This document shows positions 28,059-42,565 of a DNA stretch of 64,000 bases, in pieces. Under the pieces are notes generated by a model that was given only the letters and a program-made list of their open reading frames with translations, was not told where the DNA came from and made no database searches. The position numbers and the translations under genes were made by a program. Numbering within the stretch: the stretch's first letter is position 1; each line of letters begins with the position of its first letter. Source of the DNA: Thalassobacter stenotrophicus (lineage in GTDB: Bacteria; Pseudomonadota; Alphaproteobacteria; Rhodobacterales; Rhodobacteraceae); NCBI RefSeq assembly GCF_001458315.1, contig NZ_CYRX01000026.1, positions 1 to 64,000 on the forward strand, given 5' to 3'.

Positions 28059-28738
28059 GTCGCGTACTCCATGCAGGTGGAGATGTAGAATCCGGAGGTC
28101 ACGCGCTCGATCTCGCTTAGGGCGCCGGTGGCACCTGCGTAGGATGCCGCCTGTTGCAGCTTGGCCGGGGCGTGCGGGATCATGATGGGCGACCGGTCTG
28201 AGCGGGGGAAAACCTTGCCCATGGTCCAGAATGTCATCAGGAACGGCGTGCGCGGGGCCACCGTGAACACCAACGACTTGGACACACGCGCGTCCAAGGC
28301 CGCTAGCTTTTGTCCGATGTCGCCCGCCTCATAGTAGATCATAGAATCCATCGCGACGATGTAGTCGAACGCCCCAAGCTCGGGGGCGAACATATCGCCG
28401 GATTTGAACTGCACGTTGGGGTGCAGGTGGTGTGGCACGCGTTTCTTGGCGATCTCGATCAACGAGGGTGAGATATCAATCGCCACCACATCCGCGCCGC
28501 GATCCGCAAGGATCTCGGTCACTTGGCCAGCGCCACAGCCTGCATCCAACACGCGCGCGCCCGTCAGGTCTTGGGGCAGGCGCGATAGCATAATTTCACG
28601 CATCCGGTCCCGGCCCGCGCGTACGGTTTTGCGTACGCCCGAAACGGGCGCGTCCGAGGTCAGACGCTCCCATGTCTTGGTGGCGGTTTTGTCGAAATAC
28701 GTTTCGACGCGCGCCCGGGTGGATGCGTAATCAGCCAC
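28055..28738 (-). CDS. bchM: Mg-protoporphyrin IX O-methyltransferase
   Basis: BchM methylates Mg-protoporphyrin IX with S-adenosylmethionine. The 227-residue protein has motif I VLDAGCGAGQ and the second acidic motif VVAIDIS. It starts with GTG directly after the bchL stop (TAAGTG), so it is strictly coupled. Confidence 0.95.
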   Translation of the reverse strand: MADYASTRARVETYFDKTATKTWERLTSDAPVSGVRKTVRAGRDRMREIMLSRLPQDLTGARVLDAGCGAGQVTEILADRGADVVAIDISPSLIEIAKKRVPHHLHPNVQFKSGDMFAPELGAFDYIVAMDSMIYYEAGDIGQKLAALDARVSKSLVFTVAPRTPFLMTFWTMGKVFPRSDRSPIMIPHAPAKLQQAASYAGATGALSEIERVTSGFYISTCMEYAT

Positions 28739-29677
<939 letters not shown>

Positions 29678-29693
29678 TTATGATTCAGTTGTC

Positions 29694-32600
29694 TCATTCG
29701 GCAGCCATGGTCGTGAGACCCTCTAGCCGGTCTTCAAGCTCGTCCGCCGCGTCCTGAAGGGCCGCGAGCGTTGCCTCATCCGGCTGCCAGAAATTACGGT
29801 CGTTTGCTTCCAACAGGCGGTTGGCCATCCGAGCACTTGCCTGTGGGTTCAGGTCGGCCAGACGGCGGCGCATGTCCTCATCCAGCACGAATGTTTCGCT
29901 CAGTCGCTGATAGACCCACGGGTCCACTGCGTTGGTCGTCGCAGACCAGCCGAGCGTGTTGGTGAATTGCGCCTCAATCTGGCGCACGCCTTCGTGGCCA
30001 TGCTTCAAAAGACCCTCGAACCACTTGGGGTTCAGGCTGCGCGAACGTGTTTCCAGCGCGACTTGATCTTGCAGAGTGCGGACCTTGTTGCCGCCACGGG
30101 TTTGGTCGCCGATATACACCGGCGGCTCCGTGCCCTTGGCGCGTTTGACCGCGCGAGAAATCCCGCCAAGCGTATCGAAATAGTGATCAACCGTCGTTAC
30201 GCCCAGTTCAACGGACTCAAGGTTTTGATAGGCGATATCAACGTCGCTCAGCACATTATGCAGCAGATCCGTCGCCTTGGACGCCTTGCCATTGCGACCA
30301 TACGCAAAGCTTTTGCGGTTCTCATAAGCGTCGGCCAGTTCACCCTCATCGTCCCACGCACCCGAGTCGACCAATGCGTTAACGTTCGCGCCATATGCGC
30401 CTTCGGCGTTGGAAAAGACCCGCAAAGCGGCCTGTTCCATGTTGCAGCCCATCTTGGTTGCATAGTCCAACGCATGGGCCCGAACGAAGTTCATCGCAAC
30501 CGGCTCATCGGCAACAGCGGCCTGATAGGCAGCATCTGCCAACATCCGGGTTTGCAACGGCAACAGGTCGCGGAAAATACCAGATAGGGTCATCACAACG
30601 TCAATGCGTGGACGCCCCAGCTGTTCCAGCGGGATCAGGTCAGCGCCGCTTAGCCTGCCAAAGCTGTCGAACCGAGGCTTAGCGCCCATCAACGCAAGCG
30701 CCTGACCAATCGGGCCGCCATCAGATTTAATATTGTCAGAGCCCCAAAGCACCAACGCAATAGACCGTGGCAGCTCGGCGTGGGTGGCCAGCAGGGCATC
30801 CGCCTGTTTCCACCCATCCTGACACGCAAAAGCGGTGGGCATCCGGAACGGGTCGAACGCGTGAATATTGCGCCCCGTCGGCAACACATCCAGCGACCGG
30901 ATCAGATCACCGCCCGGAACAGGCTTGATATACTGGCCGCTCAACGCGCGCATCAGGCCGTCAATCTCGGTTTCTTGCTGAAGCAGATGGTCGATCTTTG
31001 CGCGCGTCTCGCTATCCAAGTCAGGCATGACGCGGATATGTTCGGCCCGCTCCGCATCCGTGATCGGACGGCCCACAATATGCAGCCCATCAGGGATCAG
31101 CGCATCTTCGGTTTCCAACAGCTTCAACCACAGCGTTTGCGGGTCGCAATCGGTCAGATCAACGGCCTCAGCCTGTACACGGATCAGGTCCTCTAACTCG
31201 GCCCGCTCGCCCGCATCAGGGGCAAGACCACGCCAACGGGTCAGGCTGTCTTTCAGCTCCGCCAGACCTTTGTACAGTCCGCCAGACGCTAACGGAGGCG
31301 TCAAATGCGTGACCGTCACAGCCCCAGACCGACGCTTGGCCAAGGTCGCCTCGGACGGGTTGTTGGACGCATAGAGATAGACATTCGGCAGCTCACCAAT
31401 CAGGCGATCTGGCCAATCACAGGCCCCTAGGCCTGATTGCTTGCCCGGCATGAACTCAAGCGCACCATGCATCCCAAAATGCAGGATCACATCAGCTTGG
31501 TACTGATTGCGCAGCCACAAATAAAACGTCGTGAACGCGTGGGTGGGGGCAAAGCCGGCCTCAAACAAAAGACGCATCGGGTCGCCTTCGTACCCAAACG
31601 TGGGCTGCACCCCGACAAAGACATTGCCAAAATGCTCACCCAGAACAAAGACGCCCCGCCCGTCGGATTGCACTTTGCCCGGCGCCGGGCCCCAAACGCT
31701 TTCGATTGCGGCAAGCGGCGGGGTCGTTCGCACGATCGTATCGGCATCCACGTGCGCCGCAACATTGGCCTGCTGACCGTATTGCTTGGAATTACCCTCA
31801 AGGATCGAGGCGCGCAAAATATCAACGCTTTCGGGAACATCTACGCTATAGCCCTGCGCCTTCATGGCGTGCAGAGTATTGTAGAGGCTCTCAAAAACGC
31901 TGAGGTACGCAGCGGTTCCAACGGCACCAGCATTCGGCGGAAAGCCAAATAGCACCACACCGACCTTCTTCTCGGCGTTTTCCTTACGCCGCAAACGGGC
32001 CAACCGCAGCGCCTTTTCCGCAAGCGATATGACCCGCTCTTTGCACGGCGCCATCGCCTTGGTGACGTCGCCACCATCGCACCCCATGTTGCAGCCATTG
32101 CACCCCTCGGCGCCATGACGCCCCGCAAATACGGTTGGGTTGGTCGCGCCATCAAGTTCGGGCAATGCGATCAGCATGGTTGTCTCAACTGGCCCTAGCC
32201 CCTGCGGCGCAGAAGCCCACTGACCCAGCGTCTGAAACTCTAGCGGATGCGCGGCCAGATAGGGCACATCCAGCTTTGATAGGGTCTCAACTGCGGCCGA
32301 GCTGTCGTTGTATGCAGGCCCCCCAACAAGCGAAAAACCCGATAGCGAAACCATCGCATCAATGGTGGCCCCATGCTCACTGAGAAAGAATTCCTCAATC
32401 GCAGGGCGACCATCAAGCCCCCCTGCAAAGGTCGGAATAACGCGAATACCCTTCGCCTCAAACGTACGGATCACATAGTCGTAATGCGCGGTATCACCGC
32501 TCAGAACATAGGACCGCATAAGCAACAGCCCGACAGTTACAATGTAGTTGTCCGGCTTGGGCAGCGCCTCTACGTCGGTCGTGATACGTTCCGGCAGATC

Positions 32601-33249
32601 AGGATGGTAGGCCCCAACATTAGGGTACTCAATCGGCGGATTGGACCGCCCACCGCGCAGCGTGGCATCCGACGCATAACGCCCGACCAAAAAGCGGACC
32701 ATCTGCTCGATGTTCTCATCACTGCCGCCCAACCAGTATTGCATAGTCAGTAACCAGGCGCGCAAATCCTGGCTTTTACCGGGAATAAACTTGAGGATCT
32801 TCGGCAAGCGGCGCAGCATCTTCATCTGCTTTTCGCCGCTTGCGCCGGACGGCTTTTTCGACCCCCGAAGTTTCTTCATGAACTTCATAGCACCGGATGC
32901 GGGCTTGGACATGTCCAACTCCCCCATCTTCGTCAACGCAACAATCTGTGGGTCCGCAATGACCCCAATCATGGCATCACAATCAGGGCGACGCGCCTCC
33001 AGCGCGGGCAGGATCGCATTCACCTGATCCTCAAAAAAGATGAGGTTCGCAACGATGATGTCTGCATGCGCCACCGCGATCTTGGCTTCTTCAAGCGCTT
33101 CAGGATTTTCCGCCCACTCAGCGGCCGCATGAATTTCGACCGTCAGGCCGGGCATCTCGTCACTTACGCGGTCCAATACACGCTGCGCAGAGCCCAGCGC
33201 GTGACTGTCCAACGTAACCACCACAACGCGGTAGCCGGGGATATGCCGG

Positions 33250-33260
<11 letters not shown>
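29694..33260 (-). CDS. bchH: Magnesium chelatase subunit H
   Basis: BchH is the porphyrin-binding catalytic subunit of Mg chelatase, homologous to CobN. From ATG 33260 it is 1188 residues, the expected size. A longer frame from 33278 lacks a good ribosome-binding site, while GAAGGCG lies before 33260. The CobN/BchH core includes [20 protein letters not shown]. The start overlaps the end of bchB by 11 bases. Confidence 0.97.
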
Positions 33261-36565
<3,305 letters not shown>

Positions 36566-36622
36566 CACGAGCGACTCTCCCTTCTTCGTGTAATCTCCAA
36601 TCTTCGCTATGCAGGACCTAAG

Positions 36623-36640
36623 TGTCAACTAAAACTTACA
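36623..36640. promoter_or_regulatory. PpsR/CrtJ-type site upstream of bchF
   Basis: TGTCAACTAAAACTTACA fits TGT-N12-ACA. Its TGTCAA reads as a TTGACA -35-like hexamer on the bchF strand. Confidence 0.75.
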
Positions 36641-36758
36641 CTGCTCTTGTTGACACTTGAAATATCACGCTATGGTTTCTTAGCGGGAAAAATGGGGGTG
36701 CTAACGGCTATTTACGCCACTCACGCCCACGAAGCCCTATTCAAAGGACTGCTCAGAG

Positions 36759-36799
36759 TGTCAGCTTTCATTGACATTTGGGTTAAAAAAGCGTAATTA
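36759..36799 (+). promoter_or_regulatory. ppaA promoter overlapping a PpsR/CrtJ-type site
   Basis: The palindrome TGTCAGCTTTCATTGACA occupies 36759-36776. Its right end is also a perfect TTGACA -35 (36771-36776), followed after exactly 17 bases by the -10 TAATTA (36794-36799). Binding of PpsR here should block the ppaA promoter directly. Confidence 0.75.
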
Positions 36800-36872
36800 C
36801 GGGATTGAAGGTCTCCCGGCCCCGGTATCGCCAAGTTTGTGGCGCAGGGGGTGACTGCGGAGAGGTGAAATT

Positions 36873-37661
36873 ATGGTCAACGGACCGAAAACTACGGCCC
36901 TGACATCTTCCGGACTGAACCACCGCGGCGGCGTAAACAGCTTGGCCGTGCAGGCGTTGTCAGTCCTCAAGGCCAAGGGCGGCGCGATTGCGCCCGATTA
37001 CAAAAGCCCTCAGCTAGAGGCGATTTGTGACGCGTTTGTTGCACCCGATGAGGCTGAGCGGCACGAAGCGATTTCCGCGCTGCAATCGCACGGCCTTTCG
37101 AACACAGACATCATCGAACACATTATCCCCACCACCGCCCAACTGTTAGGTGACCGGTGGTTCGCGAACGACCTCAGCTTTGCCGACGTCACGATTGGCG
37201 CCGCCCGCTTGCAGGAAACCATTCGCGCGCTGAACGCCAAAGTGGCCCACGACCAAGTCTTGAGCGGAGACAGCATCCTTTTGGTTGTACCGCGCAACGA
37301 ACATCACACGCTTGGCGTTTTTGTTGCCGCACACAAATTTCGCGCACTAGGCGTTGATGTCCAACTCGCCGTTGGCATGCACCCCGCTCAAGTCGCGCAA
37401 ATGGTTAAAAAATATCGCTTTCCCGCGGTTGGGATTACGTCCTCGGGGCGGCGCAGCCTTAGTGCCGCAAGGGAGCTAGTAGATGCCGTCAGAAAAGCCG
37501 TGCCAAAGATAACACCAATTGTTATTGGTGGTGGGGTAACCAATCTACCGCTGGATATTAAGCAAATTACGGGCGCAGACCACGTTTCATCTGATCCCGA
37601 AACAGTCATAGACTTGTGCGGACTTGAAACTTCGTACAACTTGGAGGCGCAAAATGTGTAG
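36873..37661 (+). CDS. ppaA: B12-binding-domain antirepressor PpaA/AerR
   Basis: The 262-residue protein matches PpaA/AerR, which in Rhodobacter binds cobalamin and relieves or tunes PpsR/CrtJ repression. A helical B12-binding cap (about 75-125) is followed by a Rossmann-like B12 domain. The usual DxHxxG cobalamin motif appears here as Glu143-x-His145-x-x-Gly148. The later SSGRR and GGGVTN loops fit the same fold. GAGAGG precedes the ATG. It stands directly before ppsR with 45 bases between (27 if ppsR starts at 37689). Confidence 0.9.
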   Translation: MVNGPKTTALTSSGLNHRGGVNSLAVQALSVLKAKGGAIAPDYKSPQLEAICDAFVAPDEAERHEAISALQSHGLSNTDIIEHIIPTTAQLLGDRWFANDLSFADVTIGAARLQETIRALNAKVAHDQVLSGDSILLVVPRNEHHTLGVFVAAHKFRALGVDVQLAVGMHPAQVAQMVKKYRFPAVGITSSGRRSLSAARELVDAVRKAVPKITPIVIGGGVTNLPLDIKQITGADHVSSDPETVIDLCGLETSYNLEAQNV

Positions 37662-37706
37662 TGAACTTCACTTAACGTTGCGCCAAGCATGGATGGACGT
37701 ACAGGG

Positions 37707-39143
37707 ATGAACACCCGCGAAACCGATTTTTGGAATGAGCGTTCCGGCCCCCGGATTGCGCCCGAGCACTTCAATAATATTGTTGCGACGGCAGCCGACC
37801 TGGCAATCATTCTAGACATCACCGGCAAGGTGCGTTCGGTGGTCGTGAACCCGCTGAACCCGACCCTTGGGCGGCTGGATCACTGGGCCAATCGCGACAT
37901 CCGTGAATTCCTTGCAGAGGACTCGCTTTCAAAGCTTGAGGCCCAACTTGAGGCGCACAAAGGCGGTGCGGCAGACCCAGTCGACGCCATTGAGGTGAAC
38001 CATTTCGACAATGCGAACTGGGAATTCCCGATTCGCTATACACTACACCGCACCGGCCAAGAGGGCGTTATTTTGATGCTTGGGCGCGATCTGCGCCCCG
38101 TAGCAGAGCTGCAGCATCGCCTCGTAAAGGCGCAACTCGCCCTTGAAAAAGACTACGAAACCCACCGTGATTTTGAAACGCGCTACCGCGTGATCATGGA
38201 AGCGGTACGCGATCCTTTTGCGCTAGTAGATGTGAACACAGGTCGGATCATTGACCTTAACTCTGCAGCGGCTCAGGTTCTTGGCGGCAACCAAGACAGC
38301 CTGTCGGGCGGCGCATTCACCCAAGAGTTTGAGGGCCGTCGTCGTGGCGAGTTCATCGAAGCTCTTAGCAATGGCGCCAGCGTTTCTGGCGCAGGCCCCG
38401 TTTCCGCCGAAACAAAACGCGGTGGCAAATCCGTTGTGATCCACCCCACCCTTTTCCGCGCCGCTGGCGACCGCGTGTTGTTGTGCCGGATCGAAACCGC
38501 CGAAAGCGCGGAGTTCATTGCCGAAGACCTCGCGCTGACGCTGTCGGGCCTGTACCGCGACGGCGCTGATGCGATGGTGTTTACCGACAGTCACGGCCAA
38601 ATCCGCTACGCAAACGATGCGTTCCTATCGCTGTGCGATGCAGGCGCGCTATCGGACGTGCGCGGCAAAAGCTTTGGCGACTTCATGGCGCGCGGCTCGG
38701 TTGACCTAAAGGTGCTGACCGACAATGCGGCGCGCACCGGCAAAATGCGTGTCTATTCCACTCGGCTCGAAAGCACGTTTGGCACACAAGTCTCGGTCGA
38801 GGTTTCCGCTACGCACCTTGCGGGCACCACGTCCCCCGGCTTTGCCTTTGTGCTGCGCGACACATCGCGGCTTGAGGTCGTGCGGGAATCTGGCGGAATG
38901 CCACCTGTGCCCGGCGTGTCCGATGAGGCGATGCACAACGTTATGGATTTGGTCGGCTCTGCACCGCTCAAGGACATCGTCGCCGCAACAACAGATGTTG
39001 TAGAGAAGATGTGCATCGAGACGGCTGTTGAGCTGACCGACAACAACCGCGTCGCTGCTGCCGAAATGCTGGGCCTGTCACGCCAGTCCCTTTATGTGAA
39101 GCTCCGTAAATACGGGCTGCTGCACAAAGACGCCGACTCCTAA
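37707..39143 (+). CDS. ppsR: Redox/light transcriptional regulator PpsR (CrtJ)
   Basis: PpsR represses bch, crt and puc genes under oxygen. The protein (478 residues from 37707; an in-frame ATG at 37689 would add six) has PAS-type regions in series and a C-terminal Fis-like helix-turn-helix, RVAAAEMLGLSRQSLYVKLR. Two redox-relevant cysteines are kept: Cys260 in LLCRIE and Cys436 just before the helix-turn-helix, close to Cys251 and Cys424 of Rhodobacter sphaeroides. Neither start has a well-placed ribosome-binding site, so translation may be coupled to ppaA. Confidence 0.93.
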   Translation: MNTRETDFWNERSGPRIAPEHFNNIVATAADLAIILDITGKVRSVVVNPLNPTLGRLDHWANRDIREFLAEDSLSKLEAQLEAHKGGAADPVDAIEVNHFDNANWEFPIRYTLHRTGQEGVILMLGRDLRPVAELQHRLVKAQLALEKDYETHRDFETRYRVIMEAVRDPFALVDVNTGRIIDLNSAAAQVLGGNQDSLSGGAFTQEFEGRRRGEFIEALSNGASVSGAGPVSAETKRGGKSVVIHPTLFRAAGDRVLLCRIETAESAEFIAEDLALTLSGLYRDGADAMVFTDSHGQIRYANDAFLSLCDAGALSDVRGKSFGDFMARGSVDLKVLTDNAARTGKMRVYSTRLESTFGTQVSVEVSATHLAGTTSPGFAFVLRDTSRLEVVRESGGMPPVPGVSDEAMHNVMDLVGSAPLKDIVAATTDVVEKMCIETAVELTDNNRVAAAEMLGLSRQSLYVKLRKYGLLHKDADS

Positions 39144-39192
39144 ACCCGTCAACCAAACTAGACACTTTTGCACAGCAGGTGATTGGTTTCAC

Positions 39193-39228
39193 TTGCCCGA
39201 CTCTAGTTTGTTAAGTTATGCTGACAAT
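39193..39228 (+). promoter_or_regulatory. bchG promoter with PpsR/CrtJ-type site at the start codon
   Basis: TGTTAAGTTATGCTGACA (39209-39226) fits TGT-N12-ACA and ends two bases before the bchG ATG. TTGCCC (39193) and TTATGC (39216) spaced by 17 bases could be the promoter, placing the transcript start at or next to the ATG. Confidence 0.55.
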
Positions 39229-40131
39229 ATGACTGTCAGTTTAGATTTACACTCAGACCGTGTCTATCCAGAACCAGCGGCGATGCTTCGACTGATCAAA
39301 CCGATCACGTGGTTTCCGCCGATGTGGGCCTATTTGTGCGGCGTCGTCTCATCGGGGGTTTCCCCGCTTTCACATCCAGTTCTTGTGATCCTAGGGATTT
39401 TCCTCGCGGGGCCAGTGGTTTGCGGGATGTCACAGGCCGCAAATGATTGGTGCGACCGCCATGTTGACGCCATCAACGAGCCTGATCGCCCCATTCCCTC
39501 GGGGCGTATTCCCGGGCGCTGGGGCCTATGGATTGCTCTGGCAATGTCTGCACTATCGCTATTTGTGGGCGCCTTTCTTGGCACATGGGGCTTTATTGCA
39601 ACCGTCGTGGGTGTGCTCGCGGCGTGGGCCTATTCGGTCGAACCTATCCGCCTCAAACGCTCTGGCTGGTGGGGGCCCGGATTGGTCGGGCTATCCTACG
39701 AAAGCCTGCCGTGGTTCACAGGTGCAGCCGTTGTCGCCGCAAGCTTGCCATCGACCGAGGTCATCCTGCTCGCGCTCCTTTATGGGATCGGCGCACATGG
39801 CATCATGACGCTCAATGACTTCAAAGCCCTCGAGGGCGACCGCCAGATGGGCGTCAACTCCCTGCCCGTCACGCTGGGCCCAGAATGTGCCGCACGAGTG
39901 GCATGCTGGATCATGGCGATCCCGCAATGCATCGTCATCGGCCTGCTCATGCACTGGGGCCGCGAATGGTTTGCCTTTGCGATCTTCCTCTCATTGATCG
40001 TACAATTCATGGCCATGCAAACCCTGCTCAAGGATCCAAAGGGCCGCGCGCCTTGGTACAATGGCACAGGCGTCACACTATACGTGTTGGGAATGATGGT
40101 GGCCGCCGTTGCCGTTAGGGGGCTGGCATGA
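39229..40131 (+). CDS. bchG: Bacteriochlorophyll synthase
   Basis: BchG attaches geranylgeranyl or phytyl diphosphate to bacteriochlorophyllide a. The 300-residue polytopic protein has the UbiA-family Asp-rich motif NDWCDRHVDAINEPDRPIP and the start LIKPITWFPPMWAYLCG common to BchG. The ATG at 39229 gives the family N-terminus but has no ribosome-binding site in front. Overlaps bch2 by four bases. Confidence 0.95.
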   Translation: MTVSLDLHSDRVYPEPAAMLRLIKPITWFPPMWAYLCGVVSSGVSPLSHPVLVILGIFLAGPVVCGMSQAANDWCDRHVDAINEPDRPIPSGRIPGRWGLWIALAMSALSLFVGAFLGTWGFIATVVGVLAAWAYSVEPIRLKRSGWWGPGLVGLSYESLPWFTGAAVVAASLPSTEVILLALLYGIGAHGIMTLNDFKALEGDRQMGVNSLPVTLGPECAARVACWIMAIPQCIVIGLLMHWGREWFAFAIFLSLIVQFMAMQTLLKDPKGRAPWYNGTGVTLYVLGMMVAAVAVRGLA

Positions 40132-41384
40132 ACATTGGCTGGCTCACCCTTGCACGACTGTGCCTTGTGAACATGGCGATTGGGGGCCTAGCCGCCCTGC
40201 CCGTCAATCTTTTCAATCGGTTGATGACTGTAGAGCTGGCCCTACCCGCCCTATTGCCCGGACTTCTGGTGGCTCTGCACTACGGCGTGCAAATGACCCG
40301 TCCCGTCTGGGGCCACAGGTCTGACGCAAAGGGCGGCCGGACACCTTTCATCATCGGCGGCATTGCCGTTGTCGGCCTAGGCGTGGTGCTCGCTGCAATC
40401 GGTATCAAAGCGGGTGAAACCTCAACTCCGCTCGCTCTTGGTATCTGGTTTGTGGCCTATTGCACCATCGGGATCGGCGTCGGCGCGGCGGGCACTTCGT
40501 TCCTTGCCCTACTGGCTGTCGCGGCACCAGCCGCGCGCAAAGGTGCGGCCGCAACACTGGCTTGGCTGTTCCTCATCGCGGGCGCGATAATGGCGTCCAT
40601 CGGGACCGGCATCGCGCTGGAACCCTATAGCCCAGACCGCCTGATCACCGTGGTGACCGTCGTCTCAATCGTCGCCTTCGCGCTCAGCATCATCGCAACA
40701 TTCCGGGTGGAGGCAGCGCTTGGCCCTGCCCCCCTCAAGCAAGACACCAATTTCAAAGCCGCACTTCGCAGCGTCTGGGCCGACCCATCGGCGCGCCGCT
40801 TTACCGGCTTTGTCTTTCTCTCAATCCTCGCGTTCTATCTGTCGGAGTTGATATTCGAACCCTTCGCCGGCCACGTCCACGGCCTTGGCCCCGAGGATTC
40901 AACCAAGCTATCCGGCGGCAAAGACGGCGCAGCCCTTATGGGCATGATCGCGGCTGGCCTGCTTTCAACCCTTGGATACGGGACTTTGCGGTTCTGGGCC
41001 GTGACGGGTTGTGTCATCTCGGCGCTTGGGCTTTTGGGCTTGGGTGGAGGCTTTGCCTTGATCCCATCGACGGTGATGCTGGGCCTTGGTAACGGCCTTT
41101 TCGTTGTGGGGGCCGTGGGTTCCATGATGACACTCGCCTCAAACCACGAACGCGAAACCGGCACGCGAATGGGCGTGTTCGGCGCGGCCCAAGCCATCGC
41201 AGCAGGCCTTGCTGGGCTGGTTGCCACTGGCACCCTCGACATCGCGCGGGCCTTTATGACGGACGCTGCCGCATATGGCACCGTCTTCACGCTAGAGGCG
41301 GTGCTCTTTTTGATGGCCGCGCTCATGGCGCTGCAAATACTAGACAAACGGCGCGAAACACCCGCGCTTCAACCAGGGGAATGA
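40128..41384 (+). CDS. bch2: PucC/BCH-family MFS permease (bch2)
   Basis: The 418-residue twelve-segment membrane protein is the PucC relative encoded between bchG and bchP in purple bacteria (the old 44.5-kDa bacteriochlorophyll synthase subunit, ORF428). Conserved features include NLFNRLMTVELALPALLPG and WGHRSDAKGGRTPFI. It is probably involved in pigment or light-harvesting handling rather than catalysis. ATG/TGA overlaps on both sides show an operon. Confidence 0.9.
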   Translation: MNIGWLTLARLCLVNMAIGGLAALPVNLFNRLMTVELALPALLPGLLVALHYGVQMTRPVWGHRSDAKGGRTPFIIGGIAVVGLGVVLAAIGIKAGETSTPLALGIWFVAYCTIGIGVGAAGTSFLALLAVAAPAARKGAAATLAWLFLIAGAIMASIGTGIALEPYSPDRLITVVTVVSIVAFALSIIATFRVEAALGPAPLKQDTNFKAALRSVWADPSARRFTGFVFLSILAFYLSELIFEPFAGHVHGLGPEDSTKLSGGKDGAALMGMIAAGLLSTLGYGTLRFWAVTGCVISALGLLGLGGGFALIPSTVMLGLGNGLFVVGAVGSMMTLASNHERETGTRMGVFGAAQAIAAGLAGLVATGTLDIARAFMTDAAAYGTVFTLEAVLFLMAALMALQILDKRRETPALQPGE

Positions 41385-42565
41385 CCATGTATGACGTTGT
41401 TGTCATTGGAGGGGGCCCGTCGGGCGCCACAGCCGCCGAAGACCTAGCGCGCGAAGGCCGCAAGGTTGCGATAATCGACCGTGCAGGCCGGATCAAACCC
41501 TGTGGCGGCGCAATCCCGCCCCGCGCCGTGCGTGATTTCAACATTCCCGACAGCCAGATTGTCGCGCGGATCAACACCGCCCGGATGATTTCCCCCACCT
41601 TGCGCCAAGTCGATATCCCAATTGAGGATGGCTACGTCGGCATGGTCGATCGGGAACACTTCGATGAATTCCTGCGCGTGCGCGCCGCCGATGCGGGTGC
41701 TGAACGGCACACTGGGACTTTCCTGCGGATTGACCGCGATAGTAACGGTACCCACGTTATCTATCGCGACAAACAAACGCGCGACGAAGTCCGCCTTTCG
41801 ACCAAACTGGTGATCGGCGCAGATGGCGCACGGTCCAACGTGGCCAAACAAGAGGTCCCCGGCGGCGACAAGATCCCCTACGTGATCGCCTATCACGAAA
41901 TCATCAAAGCCCCCGGTAAGATCGGCAGCTACGACCCTGCCCGCTGTGATGTGATTTATGACGGCAAGATCAGCCCCGATTTCTATGGCTGGGTGTTCCC
42001 GCACGGCGATTCCGCCAGTGTCGGCATGGGTACGGAAAACCCCGACGTTGATCTTAAACAAGCGACCGCTGATCTGCGTGCCGCCTCGGGCCTGACGGAC
42101 TGTGAAACCATCCGCAAAGAGGGCGCGCCCATCCCGCTAAAACCAATGGAGCGTTGGGACAATGGCAAGGATGTCGTGCTTGCGGGTGATGCTGCGGGTG
42201 TCGTGGCGCCCTCCTCTGGCGAAGGAATTTTCTATGCCATGGTCGGTGGCCGTGTCGCCGCCACAGCGGCGGCTGCCTGCCTTGCGTCTGGTCAGGTCAA
42301 AGACCTTCGGATCGCGCGCAAACTGTTCATGAAGGACCACAAGGCGGTGTTCAAAATCCTTGGCGCAATGCAAAACGCCTATTATAGGAGCGACGAGCGT
42401 CGCGAACGGTTCGTGTCGCTCTGTCACGACATCGACGTTCAAAAGCTCACGTTTGAGGCCTATATGAACAAGGAATTGGTGAAAGCCCGTCCCATGGCGC
42501 ATATCAAAATCGGCATCAAAAACCTTATGCACCTAATGGGTGTTATTCCGGCGACCCGCGCATGA
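41381..42565 (+). CDS. bchP: Geranylgeranyl diphosphate/bacteriochlorophyll reductase
   Basis: BchP reduces the geranylgeranyl tail to phytyl with NADPH. The 394-residue flavoprotein starts with VVIGGGPSGATAAEDLAREG and contains CGGAIPPRAV and the second FAD motif DVVLAGDAAGVVAPSSGEG. Standard length; overlaps bch2 and idi. Confidence 0.96.
   Translation: MTMYDVVVIGGGPSGATAAEDLAREGRKVAIIDRAGRIKPCGGAIPPRAVRDFNIPDSQIVARINTARMISPTLRQVDIPIEDGYVGMVDREHFDEFLRVRAADAGAERHTGTFLRIDRDSNGTHVIYRDKQTRDEVRLSTKLVIGADGARSNVAKQEVPGGDKIPYVIAYHEIIKAPGKIGSYDPARCDVIYDGKISPDFYGWVFPHGDSASVGMGTENPDVDLKQATADLRAASGLTDCETIRKEGAPIPLKPMERWDNGKDVVLAGDAAGVVAPSSGEGIFYAMVGGRVAATAAAACLASGQVKDLRIARKLFMKDHKAVFKILGAMQNAYYRSDERRERFVSLCHDIDVQKLTFEAYMNKELVKARPMAHIKIGIKNLMHLMGVIPATRA

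Noticed and set aside
36641-36758. Further PpsR site beside TTGACA at 36650
   Set aside because: TGT at 36648 has no ACA 12 bases on, and the TTGACA lacks a good -10 at 17 bases.
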